DNA from: OMII01 sp947467385 | GTDB taxonomy: Bacteria; Bdellovibrionota_C; UBA2361; OMII01 | Direction: 5' to 3' | Assembly (NCBI GenBank): GCA_044360075.1 | Contig: JBIKLA010000009.1 | Span: 54,728 to 118,727 of the forward strand | Length of the DNA stretch: 64,000 bases | Shown: positions 34,219 through 42,997 of the stretch, one piece after another | Layout of the letters: the number at the start of each line of letters is the position of its first letter | Position numbering within the stretch: the first letter of the stretch is position 1 | Notes under the pieces: generated by a model | Told to the model about the DNA's origin: nothing | Databases searched by the model: none | The model's input: the letters and a program-made list of their open reading frames with translations, nothing else | Translations under genes and position numbers: made by a program

Positions 34219-35079
34219 ATGATTAGCGCCGCAGAAAACACCCCCCAATTAACTCCGACCCAAAGTGAAAGCACCACCGAGGCCGATACGACAACGGCCC
34301 CTTCAAGCAGCTCTGAAACCAAGGACACGGTGTCTCCGCAGATAACGCAGGAGCTAGTTTCCTCTTCGGCACGGAAACCCGGTAATGGCTTCACGCCGGC
34401 CCGCCTTGAGAGGATCATCGCCGCGCTGACGAAGCTGATTGAGGCATTCGCCGCTCTTTCTCGCGCGCGCCGCGAGCAGCAGCAGGCCCAGCCCACTCTT
34501 GAGGTTCCAAAGGAGCCTGCGCCTCAGCCAAGCCAAGAAACAGCACAGCCTCCAGACCCCAGCACGCCCGTTGTCTCGGCTTTGAGCGCGCAGCCTCCTT
34601 CGCCCTCGGCACAAGACACGCAACCGGAGAGCCCCCAGCAGCTCTCCTCAGCTATCACTACGCCCGCGGAGTCACCCGCAACGACGTCGCCTTCCACAAC
34701 AAAAACCCCCGTCAAAAACGTGCCCCAAAAGCCAACGGCTAGCGCGTGCCCGCGCCAGCCAGTCAAGCAGGGCCGCCCACTTAGCAACTCGAGCGGCTTC
34801 CTCTGGAAGCCCCAGTCAGACAAGGACGGCAAGCTCGCCATATTGCTTCCGCCCCACCTCACTGGAAAGGTCGCGGACGTGGCGATCCTCTCTCCCGACG
34901 GCATGCGCACCTTGCAGCGGGGGCACTACAGCGGCTCAGGCAATGGAGAGCGCGAGCACTTTCGCTTCTCAAAGCCCGGCGGAGATTTCCCGGACGGCTC
35001 AATCGTCGTGATTATGCTTAAGGACGGAAGCCGACAGCACCTCACAATCAAAGAGACGAGCGCCCGAGTGCAGAAGTAG
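34219..35079 (+). CDS. Hypothetical protein with Ser/Thr/Pro-rich linker and C-terminal beta domain
   Basis: 286 residues, no signal peptide. Residues 1-45 are Ser/Thr/Glu-rich, about 55-80 form a basic helix (ARLERIIAALTKLIEAFAALSRARRE), 85-190 are Pro/Gln/Thr linker, and about 194-286 form a compact domain (GFLWKPQSDKDGKLAIL, HFRFSKPGGDFPDG, IVVIMLKDGSRQHLTI) with alternating hydrophobic residues typical of a small beta sandwich. A start with GAGG six bases upstream. The lack of a signal peptide, disordered N-terminus and no partner gene give no firm function; export by a flagellar or type III-like route is possible but unproven. Confidence 0.75.
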   Translation: MISAAENTPQLTPTQSESTTEADTTTAPSSSSETKDTVSPQITQELVSSSARKPGNGFTPARLERIIAALTKLIEAFAALSRARREQQQAQPTLEVPKEPAPQPSQETAQPPDPSTPVVSALSAQPPSPSAQDTQPESPQQLSSAITTPAESPATTSPSTTKTPVKNVPQKPTASACPRQPVKQGRPLSNSSGFLWKPQSDKDGKLAILLPPHLTGKVADVAILSPDGMRTLQRGHYSGSGNGEREHFRFSKPGGDFPDGSIVVIMLKDGSRQHLTIKETSARVQK

Positions 35080-35096
35080 CATCGTAGCCCTGTCGA

Positions 35097-35125
35097 GTGA
35101 GCGGGCAGCCCAGTTGCCCGCTCAC
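35097..35125. terminator. Bidirectional hairpin between convergent genes
   Basis: Perfect 11-bp stem GTGAGCGGGCA (35097-35107) / TGCCCGCTCAC (35115-35125) with a 7-nt loop, covering the last codons of the minus-strand gene. No T run on either side. Confidence 0.6.
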
Positions 35126-35766
35126 GTAAGGGACAAGGCATTCAGGGCGGCGGGCTTGGCGTTCCATGCAATCACTCGCCACTCTGATCCGCTCCAGCGC
35201 AACACGCAGGCTGCCCCGGTGCTGACCGCAGCGGGCGCAGAGCCCGCTCCCCCGCGCTGGCCCAGGAGCTTCCCGAACTGGCGCAGCCGGCCGTTACTTG
35301 TCACAACCACTGAAACCGATGTGCTTGCCTTGAGCTCATCAAGGAGCGAGGCGCACTGGCTGAGAACCGCCTCCTCGGAGGGCTTAAAGTTTGCTTCTGC
35401 TGGCCACGCTGCATCTTCGCGCCAGGCGCGCAGCGCCTCGGCGCCAAAGCGCTGCATAATCTCCGCGTCCGAGAGCCCGCTCCAAGCGCCATAGTCGAGC
35501 TCCTTCAATCGCTCATCGACCTCGCACACGACCGCCGGCGCGGCTTTGATGATAACCCTCTCCGCAAACTGGCGCGTTCTCTTAAGGGGGCCTGCAATCA
35601 CCCTGGATATCGGAAGCGCCCCCCGGGCGAGCCACTGTCCGAGCTCCTCCCCTTGGACAAGCCCCTCTTCCGTCAAGGGAAGGTCCTCGCCTGCCCCTAT
35701 CATGACGACCTTGTCGCCCGTAGCGAACGTATTACCGTGCCGGCAAAGGATAACAAGAGCGCTCAC
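35122..35766 (-). CDS. Histidine-phosphatase-family protein with altered second catalytic motif
   Basis: Phosphoglycerate-mutase-like fold. The phospho-acceptor motif CRHGNT is at residues 8-13, LTEEGLVQGEELGQWL and SRVIAGPLKRTRQFAE follow, and LKELDYGAWSGL contains the usual acid. Where active members have SHGG(x)R, this protein has TSNGRLR: the second His is Asn, which occurs in some sub-families. 214 residues. It overlaps the kdsB-like gene upstream by 4 bp (translational coupling), so the substrate may be a sugar phosphate of that pathway; inference only. Confidence 0.82.
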   Translation of the reverse strand: MSALVILCRHGNTFATGDKVVMIGAGEDLPLTEEGLVQGEELGQWLARGALPISRVIAGPLKRTRQFAERVIIKAAPAVVCEVDERLKELDYGAWSGLSDAEIMQRFGAEALRAWREDAAWPAEANFKPSEEAVLSQCASLLDELKASTSVSVVVTSNGRLRQFGKLLGQRGGAGSAPAAVSTGAACVLRWSGSEWRVIAWNAKPAALNALSLT

Positions 35767-36548
35767 GCAAGCTCACCCTCTTGGCGAATTATCTCCTCGC
35801 AGCGAGCGACATCTTGCGGGTTGTCCACCGACCACATCGTGCGGCCCCGAAGAGAGACCTCGACCACGCGTATGGGCATTCCGTTCTCAAGGGCACGGAG
35901 CTGCTCAAGCTGCTCGACCTCCTCGAACTGCCCCACTGGCAGCGTTATGTATCGGTGCAGCGCATCGGCGGCATAGGCATAGACACCTATGTGCTGAAAT
36001 ACAGGGCTCTCGCCATCCTTAGGCATGGACCGGACAAATGGGATAATCCCCTTGGAGAAGTACATCGCATTCCGGTCGCGCGTGAAGGTAACGGTCGTTC
36101 CGGATACGATCCCTGCGCCCTTCATCGCAGCCATCCCCTGGTGTTGCTGCTTCGAGAGCCGAACAGCCGGAGTCGCTATCTGCACCGATGCATCCCGCCG
36201 CATCTCCTCCACAAGAGCGCCGATAATCCACGGCGGCATGAGCACTGCGTCGCCCTGCAGGTTAACAATTATCTTAGGCGATAACGTAAGGAGTGAAACC
36301 GCCTCATGCACCCGCTCGGAGCCATTGCGGCACGCCTCGGAGGTCATCACACTCTGGCCGCCAAACGACTCCACATGAGCCGCTATTCTCTGGTCATCCG
36401 TCGCGACGACAACACCATCCACGCCCGGGGTCGCCTTGGCTATGCGCCACACACGCTCCAGGAGCGTCCTGCCCGCAACCGGGGCTAGCGGCTTTCCGGC
36501 AAATCGCGAGGACCCGTAGCGCGCCGGTATGACGATGATGGTTTCCAT
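35763..36548 (-). CDS. kdsB: 3-deoxy-manno-octulosonate cytidylyltransferase (KdsB) homologue
   Basis: Activates Kdo to CMP-Kdo for LPS inner-core synthesis. Signature IPARYGSSRFAGKPLAPVAG near the N-terminus, VVATDDQRIAAHVESFGG and NLQGDAVLMPPWII (usual form VQGDEPLIPP) follow; FQHIGVYAYAADAL and LEQLRALENGMPIRV correspond to the dimer and sugar-binding regions. The usual GTDR is GSER, so it is a divergent member; a related 8-amino-Kdo or other nonulosonate-like specificity cannot be excluded. 261 residues. Head-to-head with pheA. Confidence 0.85.
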   Translation of the reverse strand: METIIVIPARYGSSRFAGKPLAPVAGRTLLERVWRIAKATPGVDGVVVATDDQRIAAHVESFGGQSVMTSEACRNGSERVHEAVSLLTLSPKIIVNLQGDAVLMPPWIIGALVEEMRRDASVQIATPAVRLSKQQHQGMAAMKGAGIVSGTTVTFTRDRNAMYFSKGIIPFVRSMPKDGESPVFQHIGVYAYAADALHRYITLPVGQFEEVEQLEQLRALENGMPIRVVEVSLRGRTMWSVDNPQDVARCEEIIRQEGELA

Positions 36549-36576
36549 ATCTCTAGTGGGCTATCATCCCCCAACT

Positions 36577-37416
36577 ATGGCAAAGAGGGTAGCCTATCAG
36601 GGCATCAAGGGATCCTTTAGCAGCATGGCAGCTGCCGCTCTGGTCGGACCGGACCACGAGGCGCTTCAAACCACCCGTTTTCGTGAGATCTTTGAGCACG
36701 TCGCTGCCGGCAGGGCCGACATCGGCGTTGTGCCGATTGAGAATGCGCTTGCGGGCTCAATACACGAAAATTACGACCTCCTTGGGGAATTCAGCTGCGC
36801 GATCGTTGGGGAGCACTACTGCCCAGTACAGCTCAACCTCTTGGGCGTGCCCGCAGCCGGCACATCCCTCGCCGCGATCACCCAGGTCATCTCCCATCCC
36901 AAGGCCCTTGAGCAGTGCTCGCACTTTCTGGAGTCGCTTCCTGGCGTAGCGCAGGTGAACTACAGCGACACTGCCGGGGCTGCCCTGCACATCAAGGAGA
37001 GGGGAGATCCCGCGCTTACGGCGATCGCGAGCGAGGAGGCTGCGTCTGCGTTTGGCCTCATGATAATTGCCCAGGGTATCCAGAACCACTCGCTTAATTC
37101 GACCCGCTTCGTCGCGATTGCAAAGGAGCCTTCGGTTCTGCCCAGCCCCTCAAAGTGTTCCCTCGTCATCACGCTACCGCATGAGCCGGGAAGCCTCGCC
37201 CGCCTCTTGACTGCCATCGCCGGCCAGCAGGGCAACGTAACCAAGATCGAGTCGCGGCCCATTCTGGGCAAGCCCTTTGAGTACAGGTTTTACATCGACA
37301 TCGAGGCCCCACGTGGGGTGCCACACGCAGTGACGGATAGCGTCGAGGCTGCATCCGAGATTGCCTCGTCCTGCCGCGTTCTGGGTCTCTACGGGGCATC
37401 TCCGGCAGCTGCGTAG
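36577..37416 (+). CDS. pheA: Prephenate dehydratase (PDT-ACT)
   Basis: Converts prephenate to phenylpyruvate. Starts MAKRVAYQGIKGSFSSMAA; GVVPIENALAGSIHENYDLL and NHSLNSTRFVAI are the catalytic TRF region, and the ACT domain (VITLPHEPGSLARLL...IESRP) binds phenylalanine for feedback control. No chorismate mutase domain is attached, so that activity is elsewhere. The open frame starts at 36529 inside kdsB; ATG 36577 is chosen as the start because it begins the family sequence. TATCAT at 36562-36567 stands nine bases before it and there is no Shine-Dalgarno. Confidence 0.93.
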   Translation: MAKRVAYQGIKGSFSSMAAAALVGPDHEALQTTRFREIFEHVAAGRADIGVVPIENALAGSIHENYDLLGEFSCAIVGEHYCPVQLNLLGVPAAGTSLAAITQVISHPKALEQCSHFLESLPGVAQVNYSDTAGAALHIKERGDPALTAIASEEAASAFGLMIIAQGIQNHSLNSTRFVAIAKEPSVLPSPSKCSLVITLPHEPGSLARLLTAIAGQQGNVTKIESRPILGKPFEYRFYIDIEAPRGVPHAVTDSVEAASEIASSCRVLGLYGASPAAA

Positions 37417-37446
37417 CCTTTCGCTCATTGCATCCAGCGCACAAAA

Positions 37447-37477
37447 TAAAAAAGCCCGGCAACTTTCGTTGCCAGGC
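37447..37477 (-). terminator. Intrinsic terminator of the rplM-rpsI operon
   Basis: Read on the minus strand: GCCTGGCAAC-gaaa-GTTGCCGGGC followed by TTTTTT. It is 30 bp after the rpsI stop. The same hairpin could slow transcription arriving from pheA. Confidence 0.85.
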
Positions 37478-37507
37478 CTCTCGCAGCTCCTGCTGCCCTC
37501 CAGCGCT

Positions 37508-37903
37508 TTAGCGCTTCGAGAACTGCGGACGCTTGCGGGCTTTGTGACGACCATACTTCTTGCGCTCAACCTCGCGCGCGTCACGGGAAAGGATCCCAGC
37601 CGCCTTAAGGGTCGGGCGAAGCCCGGCATCTGCCTGGATGAGCACGCGGCCCAGAGCCAGGCGGATAGCGCCAGCCTGTCCGCTCTTTCCGCCGCCATCG
37701 ACGTTGGCAAGGATATCGAACTTCTCGCTCGTGGCCGTCTTTACCATCGGCTCGCGAAGGAGGATGTCGAGAACAGCACGACCAAAGTACTCCTTGGTCT
37801 CCACTCCGTTAACAATAAACTTTCCGGAACCCGGCCTGAGATAGACGCGTGCTACCGCACTCTTGCGGCGTCCGATTGCGTGAAATCCACCACCCTTGAT
37901 CAT
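37508..37903 (-). CDS. rpsI: 30S ribosomal protein S9
   Basis: 131 residues: AIGRRKSAVARVYLRPGSG, VNGVETKEYFGR, GGGKSGQAGAIRLALGRVL and the conserved C-terminus KARKRPQFSKR that reaches the P-site tRNA. The start MIKGGGFH is slightly longer than usual S9. 13 bp after rplM. Confidence 0.97.
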   Translation of the reverse strand: MIKGGGFHAIGRRKSAVARVYLRPGSGKFIVNGVETKEYFGRAVLDILLREPMVKTATSEKFDILANVDGGGKSGQAGAIRLALGRVLIQADAGLRPTLKAAGILSRDAREVERKKYGRHKARKRPQFSKR

Positions 37904-37916
37904 CTTCGCTCCTTAA

Positions 37917-38369
37917 CTACTTGTTGCGCTGAAAACTTACCTTGTACGCCTCTGGGCCCTGGGCAGCGTGCGGGTGCTCGCTCCCCTTGTACACCTTTAA
38001 CTTGCCGAGCATGCGGTGCCCGAGGACTCCCTCTGGGAGCATTCCGCGAACGGCTCTCTCGATGGCGGCCTCAGGCTTCTCCTTGAGCATCTTTGCGCCC
38101 GGGATCTCCTTGAGGCTTCCGATGAATCCAGTATGGTGACGATAAATTTTCGTCTCCTTCTTGCCGCCGGTGAGCTCCACCTTGTCGGCGTTCAAAACAA
38201 CAACGAAATCTCCGCCGTCAACGTTGGGCGTGAAGGTCGGCTTGTGCTTACCGCGGATGAGGTTAGCAGCCTCGGTTGCGATACGGCCAACAGGAACTCC
38301 CGCCGCGTCGATAACCCACCACTTGCGGCTCTCGCGAGCGGCTTCAACTGAAACAAATGCAGTACTCAT
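37917..38369 (-). CDS. rplM: 50S ribosomal protein L13
   Basis: From ATG 38369: MSTAFVSVEAARESRKWWVIDAAG, then PVGRIATEAANLIRGKHKP, FTPNVDGGDFVVVLNADKV, YRHHTGFIGSLKEI and LKVYKGSEHPHAAQGPE. 150 residues, typical of L13. The longer frame to 38429 is not used because AGAAAGAAG precedes the internal ATG. First gene of rplM-rpsI. Confidence 0.96.
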   Translation of the reverse strand: MSTAFVSVEAARESRKWWVIDAAGVPVGRIATEAANLIRGKHKPTFTPNVDGGDFVVVLNADKVELTGGKKETKIYRHHTGFIGSLKEIPGAKMLKEKPEAAIERAVRGMLPEGVLGHRMLGKLKVYKGSEHPHAAQGPEAYKVSFQRNK

Positions 38370-38590
38370 AACTACTTCTTTCTGAAATGTATCGTTCCCG
38401 CGCACTCTAACCACCCCGAAACTCCGCACCGCTCGGAGCCTACGCCGCGCCCCGAAACTTCAGGACATTGCGTAACGCTCTCCAACTATGCTGAACGCGA
38501 TGGTTTTTGCACACACCGGCAGAGAGACGGGAACGTCCTCCTCCACCCGTAAAGAGTTGCAGAGGGTACCATAACGGCTAGCACGGTCAA
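38370..38590 (-). promoter_or_regulatory. Promoter and 190-nt leader of rplM-rpsI
   Basis: On the minus strand TTGACC (38590-38585), 16-base spacer, TACCCT (38568-38563). The resulting leader of about 190 nt includes several G-rich segments with complementary C runs and may fold; an L13 autoregulatory leader is possible but no known motif is identified. Confidence 0.45.
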
Positions 38591-38602
38591 GCCTGCGGGA
38601 TC

Positions 38603-39115
38603 TCAGGGGTTTACGGCACGCGCGGGCGCCAGTGGCGAGGCTACTTTCGAAACAAATTCAATATATTGGGCAACGGGCTCGTGCATCTGCATGGCGATCG
38701 AAACGGCGCGCGGCCCAAGCAATCGTGCCGTTTCAAGCAGCGCAGGCTCCCTTCCTGCCTCGGCGTCCGCGGCAAAACGAACATAGAGATCAAACCACAG
38801 CGACCGTGCAGCCTCTGCCTGCCCCCACAGGTCTACGAGCGCCGTTGTGATTCCCGAAACGTCATCGCCCCGCTGCGTTACGCGCTTCACGGCGAGCGAC
38901 GCGCCGACTGAAGTACTGTCGAGAAGCATGAGCAGGTCAAGCGCCTGCGCTTTGCGATCATTCGAAGCCGCGATGCTGCCGATCGCCGCCTGCGTTAGGC
39001 TTTTTCGGCCGATCGCCGCTTCAAGCGCGCCCTCAAGGGGGAACACACCGATGGTCGCCGCCTCAACAGCGACGCGCAGCTCGTCACGGAGCGAATCAAG
39101 CACGTCTCGTATCAT
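38603..39115 (-). CDS. Hypothetical helical protein
   Basis: 170 residues, no signal peptide or membrane segment, mostly predicted alpha-helical with regular hydrophobic spacing (EAAIGRKSLTQAAIGSIAAS, LLMLLDSTSVGASLAVKRV). No family recognised. It starts 9 bp after the stop of the 39125-40606 gene, so the two are probably one operon. Followed directly by the rplM promoter. Confidence 0.65.
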   Translation of the reverse strand: MIRDVLDSLRDELRVAVEAATIGVFPLEGALEAAIGRKSLTQAAIGSIAASNDRKAQALDLLMLLDSTSVGASLAVKRVTQRGDDVSGITTALVDLWGQAEAARSLWFDLYVRFAADAEAGREPALLETARLLGPRAVSIAMQMHEPVAQYIEFVSKVASPLAPARAVNP

Positions 39116-39124
39116 GCCGAAGAT

Positions 39125-40606
39125 CTACCTCATTATGACCTGGCTGTCTTGCTCGTCATCATCAGTCGGCTCGGGTATGAGCCCTTGCCGAAGGATCTCT
39201 ATCTCAAAAGCTTCTTGCTCCGGCGTTGAGGGGACGTAGTTGCGCAGGCTCGGATGTTGATTGTCCTTGGAACTGAGCTCCGCGCCCTGCCAATTATGCC
39301 TCCACAAGCCAAAAAAGCGCAGCCCCTTTGCGTAGCCGTCCGCTACGAGCTGCTTGAGGCGATCGGATGAGATTCCCTTCGGCGAAACCTCGCCCGGATA
39401 CTGAAAACCAACGCCGTCGAGAGCAAATCCATCGCCTCTCCTGAGCTCGTTAAATCGGTCTAGACTATGCTCCTCGCGAGGATCGCCCGCGGTGTCCGCG
39501 GCTAACCGGTCATCAACCTTCTCTCTCGGATTTCCGCAACCGACACAGGTGCTTCGGATGAAGCCGGCCAGGTCATCGAGCTGCTGCGCCGCAAGCTGGC
39601 GCATCGACCGGTACGCATCGACATCCAAGTTATCCTCCAGCATCACGCTCACAAAGTGCTGGTTAGCCGCATTCTGCTGCCGGCTGTATTGAAAGATGTC
39701 TCGGGCCTGCGCTGCAAGAGCAGAGAACTGGGTGCGCAGGTCTGTCTCAAAAATGATACGCGCACGGAACGCCGGGGGGCGTATGCCAAGGAAGGGCGCG
39801 GCGACCTGCTGAGGATTCCCCAGCCTCTGCGTCGGTCCGTTGGTTAGGTATAACACAAGCGTTAGGTTTCGCTCATCCGAAAGCCTCGCAATAACACTCT
39901 TGAGGTAGTCGAAGTCTTGGGTGAACGTCCCGTCGATCAGCACTCCTATGTACGGCTCGCGAATTCTCGCCGAGAGCAGCGCATTCACATTCGCCTCCAC
40001 CACCGCTCGTGCCTGGGGCTGAAGCCCGTAGATCATCGTGTACCCCCGTGCCTGCCCGGACACCCATCCATCTCCGGAGTCGTTCGGGGGAGCAGTAGGG
40101 TCTGGCTGCATCGGATCGCCCGCTCCGCCTCCCATGCCGCCAGAATTACTCCGAGCGCCGCCTATGAATCCGTCACCAAAGAGCCCCGGCTCTGGCTGCT
40201 GGGCTCCGGAAAATATCGAGCGCGCATCATCCCGTGCCCCATAGATCATACCGTCGTCTGACTGGGCGGCACTCGCTGGCGTTACAGCCAGCGTTGGCGT
40301 CATCGCTGCCCGCTTCTCCTCGCTCGGCGGGCCAGCGTCGTCGTTGCTGAGCGAATTAAGCTCAAGCAGCGCGTCATCCTCGTCTACATCGCTCGGAGCC
40401 GTTGTCTTCTGTGCGGAAGGCAGCGAAGCAGAGGAGGGCTCCCGCTGTGCCCCCTCCCCTTGGAGACTACCCTGCTCACTCTGGACTCTCCGCCCCTGGA
40501 AGGCATGGCGAGCCGACTGGTGTGAAGCCGCCACGACCAACGCATAGGTTAACGAGGCGATGAGCACCAGGTAGACAAGAAATCGCCAGCGGGGAATCGG
40601 AGCCAT
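39125..40606 (-). CDS. Hypothetical membrane-anchored extracytoplasmic protein
   Basis: One N-terminal membrane helix (FLVYLVLIASLTYALVVAA, residues 9-27), a Ser/Pro/Gly-rich low-complexity region to about residue 190, then a folded domain of about 300 residues. In it, YIGVLIDGTFTQDFDYLKSVI, LTLVLYLTNGPTQR, and the later FALDGVGFQYPGEVSPKG and KGLRFFGLWRHNW alternate strands and helices in a way that suggests an alpha/beta barrel, possibly glycoside-hydrolase-like. One CVGCGN pair. No family assigned. The -10-like GATAAT stands 7 bases before the ATG. Confidence 0.7.
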   Translation of the reverse strand: MAPIPRWRFLVYLVLIASLTYALVVAASHQSARHAFQGRRVQSEQGSLQGEGAQREPSSASLPSAQKTTAPSDVDEDDALLELNSLSNDDAGPPSEEKRAAMTPTLAVTPASAAQSDDGMIYGARDDARSIFSGAQQPEPGLFGDGFIGGARSNSGGMGGGAGDPMQPDPTAPPNDSGDGWVSGQARGYTMIYGLQPQARAVVEANVNALLSARIREPYIGVLIDGTFTQDFDYLKSVIARLSDERNLTLVLYLTNGPTQRLGNPQQVAAPFLGIRPPAFRARIIFETDLRTQFSALAAQARDIFQYSRQQNAANQHFVSVMLEDNLDVDAYRSMRQLAAQQLDDLAGFIRSTCVGCGNPREKVDDRLAADTAGDPREEHSLDRFNELRRGDGFALDGVGFQYPGEVSPKGISSDRLKQLVADGYAKGLRFFGLWRHNWQGAELSSKDNQHPSLRNYVPSTPEQEAFEIEILRQGLIPEPTDDDEQDSQVIMR

Positions 40607-40656
40607 ACCATCAATTATCTCATGCCTAAGGGCGCAAGAAAGGGGGGATTTGCGCG

Positions 40657-41349
40657 CTACGAGCCCGTTTTGGGGTTTTCCGGCGCGCTTTGCAGCAGAA
40701 AATCCTCTAGGAGAGCCAAAAGGCGTTCACTGTCGCCAAGAAGCCTGTGATCGTCGTCCAAGGTCTCTAGCCTCACGGATCGGTTCTGCTCCGCAAATCG
40801 GCGGCTCTGCTCGACGCTTACGATGGTGTCACGAATGCCGTGCACAACGAGCATTGGAAGATCGAGATCAACCGCACCCGAATCAAAGCCGGCGAGCTCT
40901 TCCACGAACCGATAGTGCACCGGCACCATCTGGTCAGACGAGAGGTCGAGGAGCGGGAGGGTCCCCTCTCTCCGCCACACCGCTTCCGACTCAGGCCTCA
41001 GAAGCGCACTGCGCGGATCTCGAGGCTCGAAGACGGGCGCAAGGAATGCTGCCGCGACCACCGAGGAGCGCTCCTCACTCGAAAGCCCAGCGAGCGCATG
41101 CAGACCGACAAATGCGCCGAAGCTGCTGCCCACAAGGGCGATCTGATGGTCGCGCAACGATGAGATCGTTTTTTGGACGTGGGCCACGATCGCCGTGGGC
41201 GAGAGCCGGGCGAGAGAGGGAATGTTGAGATCCGGCAAGGTTGAACCGAGACCATGACGGAGGAAACGCTCCCTGATGAGGACTCCCTTGGACGACCGGG
41301 GCGATCCACCTAGGCCGTGCAGATACAAAATATGAGAAGGCTTAGGCAC
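40657..41349 (-). CDS. YqiA-type alpha/beta-hydrolase esterase
   Basis: 230 residues, no signal peptide. LYLHGLGGSPRSSKG forms the oxyanion loop, LVGSSFGAFVGL holds the nucleophile Ser, MLVVHGIRDTIVSVEQS the acid and DDDHRL the catalytic His. Members hydrolyse short acyl esters; physiological substrate unknown. Start is GTG 41349 with AGGAAAG upstream. Confidence 0.8.
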   Translation of the reverse strand: MPKPSHILYLHGLGGSPRSSKGVLIRERFLRHGLGSTLPDLNIPSLARLSPTAIVAHVQKTISSLRDHQIALVGSSFGAFVGLHALAGLSSEERSSVVAAAFLAPVFEPRDPRSALLRPESEAVWRREGTLPLLDLSSDQMVPVHYRFVEELAGFDSGAVDLDLPMLVVHGIRDTIVSVEQSRRFAEQNRSVRLETLDDDHRLLGDSERLLALLEDFLLQSAPENPKTGS

Positions 41350-41437
41350 CTAACTTTCCTGAATAATTCTTTCGGCATGCCGTCTTTCATGCTACACCAC
41401 CGATACACCAACGCGCTGTTTTTAAGAAGATTCTCTT

Positions 41438-42946
41438 ATGCAGATGTCCCGGACTCTTGGCCCTTTTTTCACGATCCCCTCTCGCCCAGCTCCGTTCCTC
41501 CTTTCAGCCCTCTGCTTCTCCCTCATGGCTCTCCCAGCCGCACAGGCTGAAGAGGCCCCGGTGCTGCCCGGCTCGCAGCTGGCGCAAGAGCTCTCCGAGG
41601 CATTTGAGCACGTTGCCGAGACGATCACTCCCTCAGTTGTCACCATCTCCACAGAAACGAAGCCAAAGAAGGGCAAGGCGCCCAAGGGCTCAGATGCCCT
41701 GCGCGACTTCTTTGGCGAGGACTTTATGGACAAGATGGTTCCGACCCCGCAGCGGGGCTTGGGCACCGGCGTTATCGTCGATGACCAAGGGCACATCCTC
41801 ACCAACAATCACGTCATCGGCGAGGCCGATGAGGTGAACGTCCGCTTGAGCAGCGAGAAGTCCGTCAAGGCCAAGGTGGTCGGAGTCGATCCGCGCACCG
41901 ATCTGGCGGTCATCAAGATCAAAGTCAAGGAAAACCTCCCCAAGTTCGCCAAGCTCGGAGACTCCGACAAGCTCAAGATCGGCGAGTGGGTTGTGGCTGC
42001 AGGCGCATCGTTCGGCCTAGACAACACCATCACGGCAGGTATCGTGTCAGCAAAGGGGCGCGCGCTCTCGGCCGGCCAATACGAGGACTTCATTCAGACA
42101 GATGCTGCTATCAATCCCGGCAACAGTGGTGGACCGCTCGTGAACCTGCGCGGCGAAGTCGTCGGGATCAACACGGCAATCGTCTCGAAGTCGGGCGGCT
42201 ACATGGGAATCGGGTTTGCGATTCCAATCAACATGGCGAAGCAGGTCATGGACAGCCTCATTACCAAGGGCAAGGTGACACGCGGCTGGCTCGGTGTCGG
42301 AATCCAAAACCTCTCTGAGGACCTCGCTGAATCCTTCAAGTATGTAGGCACAGAGGGCGCTCTCGTCGGGCACGTCGATCCGAAGGGTCCCGCGAAGACG
42401 GCCGGCTTCAGGCAAGGCGACATTATCGTTCAGCTCGGCAAGGAGAAAATCAAGAACGTTAACCAGCTCCGCAACTCTGTTGCGGCAATTAAGCCAGGCA
42501 CAAAGCTGGACGTTACCATCATCCGAAGCGGCAAGAAGGACGTTCTGGGCGTTGAAATCGGCGAGCTCGCGACCCAAGTGGATGAGCCGGCCGTCACCCC
42601 AACCGGCGAGAACGAGGAGCTTGGCCTGACACTTGAGGAGTTCGAAGAGAGCGATGCGAGCAAGCTCAAGACCTCTAAAACGCAGGGCCTGGTGATAACA
42701 GAGGTGGCGCCGCAAGGACTGGCGGCCAAAGCCGATCTACAACCGGGCGACATTCTCGTGAGCATTAACGGCACAGAGGTCACCAGCCTCAGCGAGTTTA
42801 AGGCAACCATGGAGAAAGCCGATGCGAAGAAGGGCATCCGGCTCGTGGTTGAATCGAGGGGCATGGAGCGGTTCGCGCTCCTTAAGGACTCCTCCTCGGA
42901 TGACGAGGAGGCTGCGGAGCCGCAGCCTGAAGCGGAAGAAGAGTAG
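41438..42946 (+). CDS. degP: Periplasmic serine protease DegP/HtrA (Do family)
   Basis: Envelope quality-control protease and chaperone. Signal peptide over residues 1-37 (ending LPAAQAEE), S1C protease domain with triad H125 (TNNHVIG), D155 (RTDLAVI) and S230 (NPGNSGGPL), then two PDZ domains (about 285-375 and 400-490) that bind substrate C-termini, and an acidic tail. 502 residues, typical. Two PDZ domains distinguish it from DegS. A TTTAAG/AGAAG region precedes the start. Confidence 0.95.
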   Translation: MQMSRTLGPFFTIPSRPAPFLLSALCFSLMALPAAQAEEAPVLPGSQLAQELSEAFEHVAETITPSVVTISTETKPKKGKAPKGSDALRDFFGEDFMDKMVPTPQRGLGTGVIVDDQGHILTNNHVIGEADEVNVRLSSEKSVKAKVVGVDPRTDLAVIKIKVKENLPKFAKLGDSDKLKIGEWVVAAGASFGLDNTITAGIVSAKGRALSAGQYEDFIQTDAAINPGNSGGPLVNLRGEVVGINTAIVSKSGGYMGIGFAIPINMAKQVMDSLITKGKVTRGWLGVGIQNLSEDLAESFKYVGTEGALVGHVDPKGPAKTAGFRQGDIIVQLGKEKIKNVNQLRNSVAAIKPGTKLDVTIIRSGKKDVLGVEIGELATQVDEPAVTPTGENEELGLTLEEFEESDASKLKTSKTQGLVITEVAPQGLAAKADLQPGDILVSINGTEVTSLSEFKATMEKADAKKGIRLVVESRGMERFALLKDSSSDDEEAAEPQPEAEEE

Positions 42947-42997
42947 ATCGCGCTGGGACGCAGCAGGGTGTGGCTGCTAGAAAAGAGAGTCCGGCCG

